55,979 nucleotides of DNA from Sphingopyxis sp. (lineage in GTDB: Bacteria > Pseudomonadota > Alphaproteobacteria > Sphingomonadales > Sphingomonadaceae): positions 1 to 55,979 of the forward strand of contig JAGHZY010000030.1 in the NCBI GenBank assembly GCA_017745175.1, read 5' to 3'. Positions 52,407 to 55,979 of this stretch are shown here, in pieces. The notes under the pieces are model-generated. The model did no database searches. It saw only the letters and a list, made by a program, of their open reading frames with translations, and was not told the DNA's origin. The translations under genes and the position numbers were made by a program. Positions within the stretch are counted from its first letter, which is position 1. Each line of letters starts with the position of its first letter.

Positions 52407-52436
52407 AGCCCGCGCTTCGGCGCGGGCTTTTTCTTT
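52407..52436 (+). terminator. intrinsic terminator after the DUF1134 gene
   Basis: AGCCCGCGC (52407-52415) pairs with GCGCGGGCT (52420-52428) around TTCG, followed by TTTTTCTTT. Confidence 0.93.
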
Positions 52437-52547
52437 GCCCGATCCCGACGGCCCGCGGCGTGTCTCACCCGATTGCGATCGATTTTCAAATACTGTATGA
52501 TCCAAGCCATACACCGCGGGCCTCCCGGGAGATGGCATGTGGCTTTC

Positions 52548-53066
52548 ATGACAAACGCGCGGATAGCAGGGTTTGCGTTCCTCTTTTACATCGCGGCGGG
52601 AATCGGCGGCATGGCCGTCGCCCGGGTGCCGCACGCCGCCGAGACACTCGGCCTGTTCACCGCCTTGTCGGCCGTGGTGCTGGGCGTGACCCTATATGCC
52701 ATAACCCGCGAAGCCGGGCGTGACGTCGCCCTGCTCGGCCTCGCATGCCGCATCGTCGAGGCAGCGCCGGGCGACGGCACCTTTTTCTTCGCCGTCGCAA
52801 GCACGGCCTTCGCATGGCTGCTGCTGCGAGGGCGAATGATACCGGCCGCGCTCGCATGGCTTGGCCTCGTCGCATCGGCCCTGCTGGTTGCCTTGATCCC
52901 GGCTCAGCAATTCGGGCTTCTCGGCGGCCCGATGAACTGGTCCTCGACCGCAACCTGGATCGCCTGGTTGCCGATGCTGGTCTACGAGATCGGCCTCGGA
53001 TTGTGGCTGCTCGTCAGGGGCGCCAGGCCGTTCGTTCCGGTCGCCGGCGAGTCCGGCAACCCCTAG
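52548..53066 (+). CDS. DUF4386-like membrane protein
   Basis: A 172-residue protein with five to six hydrophobic segments. Pieces such as FLFYIAAGIGGM, LLGLACRIVEA and GGPMNWSSTATW (after an ALIPAQQFGLL segment) resemble DUF4386 proteins, which are usually about 210-230 residues, so this copy is short in its first half. The ATG at 52548 has only a weak ribosome-binding site; longer starts read through non-hydrophobic sequence. It shares a CTAG stop overlap with convergent apt. Function unknown. Confidence 0.72.
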   Translation: MTNARIAGFAFLFYIAAGIGGMAVARVPHAAETLGLFTALSAVVLGVTLYAITREAGRDVALLGLACRIVEAAPGDGTFFFAVASTAFAWLLLRGRMIPAALAWLGLVASALLVALIPAQQFGLLGGPMNWSSTATWIAWLPMLVYEIGLGLWLLVRGARPFVPVAGESGNP

Positions 53067-53617
53067 TCGCCGTCGAACGCAATCAGTGTTTCGCAGGCCA
53101 GTCCCGCCGTTTCGAGCCGCTGCGACCCGCCGAGATCGGGCAAGTCGATGACGAACAGCGCCGCGGCGACTTCCGCACCAACGTTGCGCATCAGCGCCGC
53201 GGTCGCGAGGATCGTCCCGCCGGTCGCAAGCAGATCATCGACAAGGACGACGCGGTGGCCGGGCAAGACCGCGCCTTCGTGGAGTTCGAGCCGGTCGACG
53301 CCATATTCGAGTTCATAATCGACGCCGATGGTGACGCCCGGCAGCTTGCCCGCCTTGCGCACCGGAACGACGCCGAGCCCCATCGCCGTCGCCATCGCGG
53401 CGCCGAACAGGAATCCGCGCGCCTCGACCGCGACGATGAAGTCGGGCTGGTACGCCGCGGCACGCGCGCTCAGCCGGCGTACGCTCTCACCGAAACCGGC
53501 CGCATCGCCAATCAGCGTCGTGATATCGCGGAATTGAATGCCCGGCTTCGGAAAGTCCGGAATGATGCGGACGAGCGACGCGAGGTCGAGGTCCGGCTGC
53601 GGCGGGAGGGCGATCAT
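53063..53617 (-). CDS. apt: adenine phosphoribosyltransferase
   Basis: A 184-residue purine-salvage enzyme making AMP from adenine and PRPP. IIPDFPKPGIQFRDITTL is at residues 18-35, EARGFLFGAAMA near 65, PVRKAGKLPG near 85, and the PRPP-binding VVLVDDLLATGGT near 123-135. It is 22 bases after petC on the same strand, a common neighbour arrangement in sphingomonads. Confidence 0.95.
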   Translation of the reverse strand: MIALPPQPDLDLASLVRIIPDFPKPGIQFRDITTLIGDAAGFGESVRRLSARAAAYQPDFIVAVEARGFLFGAAMATAMGLGVVPVRKAGKLPGVTIGVDYELEYGVDRLELHEGAVLPGHRVVLVDDLLATGGTILATAALMRNVGAEVAAALFVIDLPDLGGSQRLETAGLACETLIAFDGD

Positions 53618-53639
53618 GAAGCTCGCCCTCCCCCGCTCA

Positions 53640-54452
53640 TCAATGCTTCTTGTCGGCCCAGATGTTCCGGTACGACAGATAGGTCAGCACCGTGAAGATC
53701 AGCAGGAAGCCGAAGACCGCATAACCGACCTGGATGCGCTTGATCAGCTTCGGCTCGGCGGTCCAGACGAGGAAGGCCGTGACGTCGGCCGCCATGCTCT
53801 TCACATCGTTCGGCGAACCGTCGGCAAAGGTCACTTGCCCCTTGGCCAGCGGCGGCGCCATCGCGAGATTGAGGTTCGCGAAATAGGGGTTGTAGTGCAG
53901 CCCCGTGCCCGGCTTGAGTTCCGCGGGCAAGTTCGCCGGAGGATTCTGGAAGCCCGTCAGCAGCGAATAGACATAGTCCTTGCCGCCTTCGCGCGCCTTG
54001 GTGATCAGCGAGAGATCGGGCGGTAGCGCGTTGTTGTTCGCGGCGCGGGCAGCCGTTTCGTTCGCATAGGGCGACGGGAAATAATCCGATGGCAAGCCGT
54101 CACGCGTCGCCGGCTCACCCGTGTCGGGGTTGATCGACGGGACCTGGAAGCCTTTGGCGAAGGTCTTGATCTGGCCCTCGGTGTAGCCGAGGTCGGCGAT
54201 GTCGCGGAACGCGACGAGATGCAGGCTGTGGCAGGCCGAACAGACTTCCTTGTACACCTGCATGCCGCGCTGCAGCTGCGCCTGATCCCAATGCGGCAGC
54301 AGGATGCCGTCGCTGGCCAGCTTCAGATGCTTGGGATGTTTGTGAAACTCGTGCGCGACATTGGCTTCATTGCTGAGCGGCGTCGTGAAGATCGCGAGCA
54401 CCAGCGCGGTAATGAAACCGAGACCGACGAGAAAACCGAGCGGACGAACCAT
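53640..54452 (-). CDS. petC: cytochrome c1 of the bc1 complex
   Basis: A 270-residue haem protein. The haem-binding CSACH is at residues 71-75; the methionine ligand is expected in the later MAPPLA segment. A signal/transmembrane stretch opens the protein and a C-terminal anchor (VGYAVFGFLLIFTVLTYLSY) fixes it in the membrane. The ATG at 54452 follows ATAGGAGC. It transfers electrons from the Rieske centre to soluble cytochrome c. Third gene of petABC. Confidence 0.95.
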   Translation of the reverse strand: MVRPLGFLVGLGFITALVLAIFTTPLSNEANVAHEFHKHPKHLKLASDGILLPHWDQAQLQRGMQVYKEVCSACHSLHLVAFRDIADLGYTEGQIKTFAKGFQVPSINPDTGEPATRDGLPSDYFPSPYANETAARAANNNALPPDLSLITKAREGGKDYVYSLLTGFQNPPANLPAELKPGTGLHYNPYFANLNLAMAPPLAKGQVTFADGSPNDVKSMAADVTAFLVWTAEPKLIKRIQVGYAVFGFLLIFTVLTYLSYRNIWADKKH

Positions 54453-54483
54453 GGCTGTATCAGCTCCTATTAAAGTCCGGCGC

Positions 54484-55770
54484 TCAGGCCGTTGCCGAAG
54501 CCGACGTGGTGTCGGTGGCATGTTTGGCGAGAACCGCTTCGGTGATCGAATTCGGCATCGGAAGCGGGCGTTCGATCCGCGACACGATCGGCAGGATCAC
54601 CAGGAAGTGAGCGAAGTAATAGATCGCACCCAGCTGGCTGAGGATCACATAGGGCTGCTCGGCGGGCTGCATGCCGCAGAAACCGAGGAGCAGCACGTCG
54701 GCGACGAGGATCCAGAAGAAGATCCGGTACAGCGGACGATAGTTCGACGACTTGATCGGCGAGCTGTCGAGCCACGGCAGGAAGAACAGCAGCGCGATCG
54801 ACGCGAACATCGCGATGACGCCCCACAGCTTCGCGTCGATCCACAGGAAGTTGAAGGTGAAGGCCTTCAGGATCGCGTAGAAGGGCAGGAAGTACCATTC
54901 GGGAACGATATGCGCCGGGGTCGAAAGCGAGTTCGCCGGGATATAATTGTCCGCATGGCCGAGCGTGTTCGGGCTGAAGAAGGTCAGCGCGACGAAAATC
55001 AGCAGGAAGACGCCGACGCCGAAGCCGTCCTTCGCGGTGTAATAGGGGTGGAACGGGACGGTGTCCTGTTCGTCCTTCACCTCGATACCCGTCGGATTCG
55101 ACGAACCCGGGATGTGCAGTGCCCAGATGTGCAGGATGATGACACCCAGGATCACGAACGGCAGCAGATAGTGCAGCGAGAAGAAGCGGTTGAGCGTGGC
55201 GTTGTCGGGAACGAAACCGCCGAGCAGCCATTCGCGCACCGGTTCGCCGACCAGCGGAATCGCCGAGAAGAAGCCGGTGATCACCTGCGCGCCCCAGAAG
55301 CTCATCTGGCCCCACGGCAGCACGTAGCCCATGAAGCCGGTCGCCATCATCAGCAGGAAGATCACGACGCCGAGCAGCCACACCATCTCGCGCGGCGCCT
55401 TGTACGAGCCGTAATAGAAGCCGCGGAAAATGTGGATGTAGATCACCGCGAAGAACGCGCTGGCGCCGTTGGCGTGCGCATAACGCATCAGCCAGCCCCA
55501 GTTGACGTCGCGCATGATGTGTTCGGTCGAACCGAAGGCGACCGTCGCGTTGGGCGCGTAATGCATCGCCAGCACCACGCCGGTGACGATCTGCAGCACC
55601 AGGCAGAAGCCGGCGAGCACGCCGAAGTTCCATGCATAGTTGAGGTTGCGCGGGACCGGATAGCCGGCGCCGATCGCATTGTAGACGAGGCGCGGGAGCG
55701 GCAGCTTCTCGTCGACCCACTTCATCAGCGGATTGGTGGGGGTGTAATGGTTAGCCCAGGGAAAGCTCAT
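54484..55770 (-). CDS. petB: cytochrome b of the bc1 complex
   Basis: A 428-residue integral membrane subunit with eight helices, two b-type haems and the two quinone sites. Seen are [20 protein letters not shown] (haem-ligand helix), [20 protein letters not shown], the Qo-site [15 protein letters not shown] and the long C-terminal region with several tryptophans. It lies between petA and petC on the minus strand. Confidence 0.96.
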   Translation of the reverse strand: MSFPWANHYTPTNPLMKWVDEKLPLPRLVYNAIGAGYPVPRNLNYAWNFGVLAGFCLVLQIVTGVVLAMHYAPNATVAFGSTEHIMRDVNWGWLMRYAHANGASAFFAVIYIHIFRGFYYGSYKAPREMVWLLGVVIFLLMMATGFMGYVLPWGQMSFWGAQVITGFFSAIPLVGEPVREWLLGGFVPDNATLNRFFSLHYLLPFVILGVIILHIWALHIPGSSNPTGIEVKDEQDTVPFHPYYTAKDGFGVGVFLLIFVALTFFSPNTLGHADNYIPANSLSTPAHIVPEWYFLPFYAILKAFTFNFLWIDAKLWGVIAMFASIALLFFLPWLDSSPIKSSNYRPLYRIFFWILVADVLLLGFCGMQPAEQPYVILSQLGAIYYFAHFLVILPIVSRIERPLPMPNSITEAVLAKHATDTTSASATA

Positions 55771-55787
55771 GGTGTGTCTCTCTCGCC

Positions 55788-55979
55788 TCAGCCGATCTTC
55801 ACGACGGTGTCGGAGGTGAACTCATAGACCGGCACTTCGAGGTTCTTCGGTGCCGGGCCTTTGCGGATGCGCGCGGCGGTGTCGTAGACCGAGCCGTGGC
55901 AGGGGCAGAAATAGCCGCCGAACTCGCCCTTCACCTCGCCCTCGCCCGCGCCCAGCGGCACGCAGCCGAGGTGCTGTCT
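55788..55979 (-). CDS. petA: Rieske iron-sulfur subunit of the bc1 complex, partial (5' end outside window)
   Basis: The C-terminal 63 residues of the Rieske protein. The second cluster box [10 protein letters not shown] and the downstream [14 protein letters not shown] are present. The first box reads RQHLGC at the very edge of the window, where family members usually have CTHLGC; the residues before it are outside the window. It is the first gene of the operon, 17 bases before petB. Confidence 0.93.
   Translation of the reverse strand, partial: RQHLGCVPLGAGEGEVKGEFGGYFCPCHGSVYDTAARIRKGPAPKNLEVPVYEFTSDTVVKIG

Overview
The window is GC-rich, gene-dense DNA from an alphaproteobacterium. Gene content and protein sequences point to the Sphingomonadales, most likely a Sphingopyxis-like organism; this placement is by recognition, not by a search. 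Supporting signs are the nuoA/nuoB and petABC respiratory genes, a cpdR-type regulator, a DUF2842 protein, 6S RNA between zapA and fau, an EipA/DUF1134 protein, and sphingomonad-style palindromic intergenic repeats. Both ends cut through genes: nuoB on the left and the Rieske subunit petA on the right.

Layout. 1-14.9 kb is mostly core metabolism: nuoAB, two tandem YbjN proteins, an inositol-monophosphatase family protein, EF-P, an OPT transporter, thiE, a tkt-gap-pgk-fda glycolytic/pentose-phosphate operon with a trailing O-methyltransferase, then a small coiled-coil gene, zapA, 6S RNA, fau, DUF2842 and tRNA-Asp. After an AI-2E family permease, 16.3-24.1 kb holds a four-gene envelope locus: three secreted Ig-like/DUF11-type proteins followed by a 1696-residue protein with a predicted outer-membrane barrel. 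I do not recognise a characterised counterpart, and this is the best candidate for an undescribed system. 24.2-33.2 kb carries the branched-chain 2-oxoacid dehydrogenase genes, thyA, a short RadC-like protein, tRNA-Pro, a probable small RNA, N-formylglutamate amidohydrolase, cpdR, tRNA-Val, an SDR and an alpha/beta hydrolase.

33.2-40.3 kb looks like an iron-acquisition island: a TonB-like protein, a catecholate-type TonB-dependent receptor, PiuC, and a convergent operon PepSY-DUF2271-DUF4198-ApbE. Near-identical Fur-box-like sequences sit in front of the receptor and the PepSY operon. The DUF2271 protein has a TGAT motif resembling ApbE flavinylation sites, so the operon may build a flavin-carrying periplasmic redox system for iron reduction (inference).

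41.2-50.3 kb is a type I secretion locus, all on the minus strand: a lipoprotein, a serralysin-type M10 peptidase with RTX repeats, an ABC exporter with a degenerate C39-like domain, an HlyD-type adaptor, and a second RTX protein. The two RTX proteins have related C-termini, as expected for a shared secretion signal. Next to it, 50.3-51.4 kb is a scar region with palindromic repeats and a nonsense-mutated tyrosine-integrase remnant beside tRNA-Ser(GCT). The window ends with an EipA-like protein, a DUF4386 membrane protein, apt, and petC-petB-petA.
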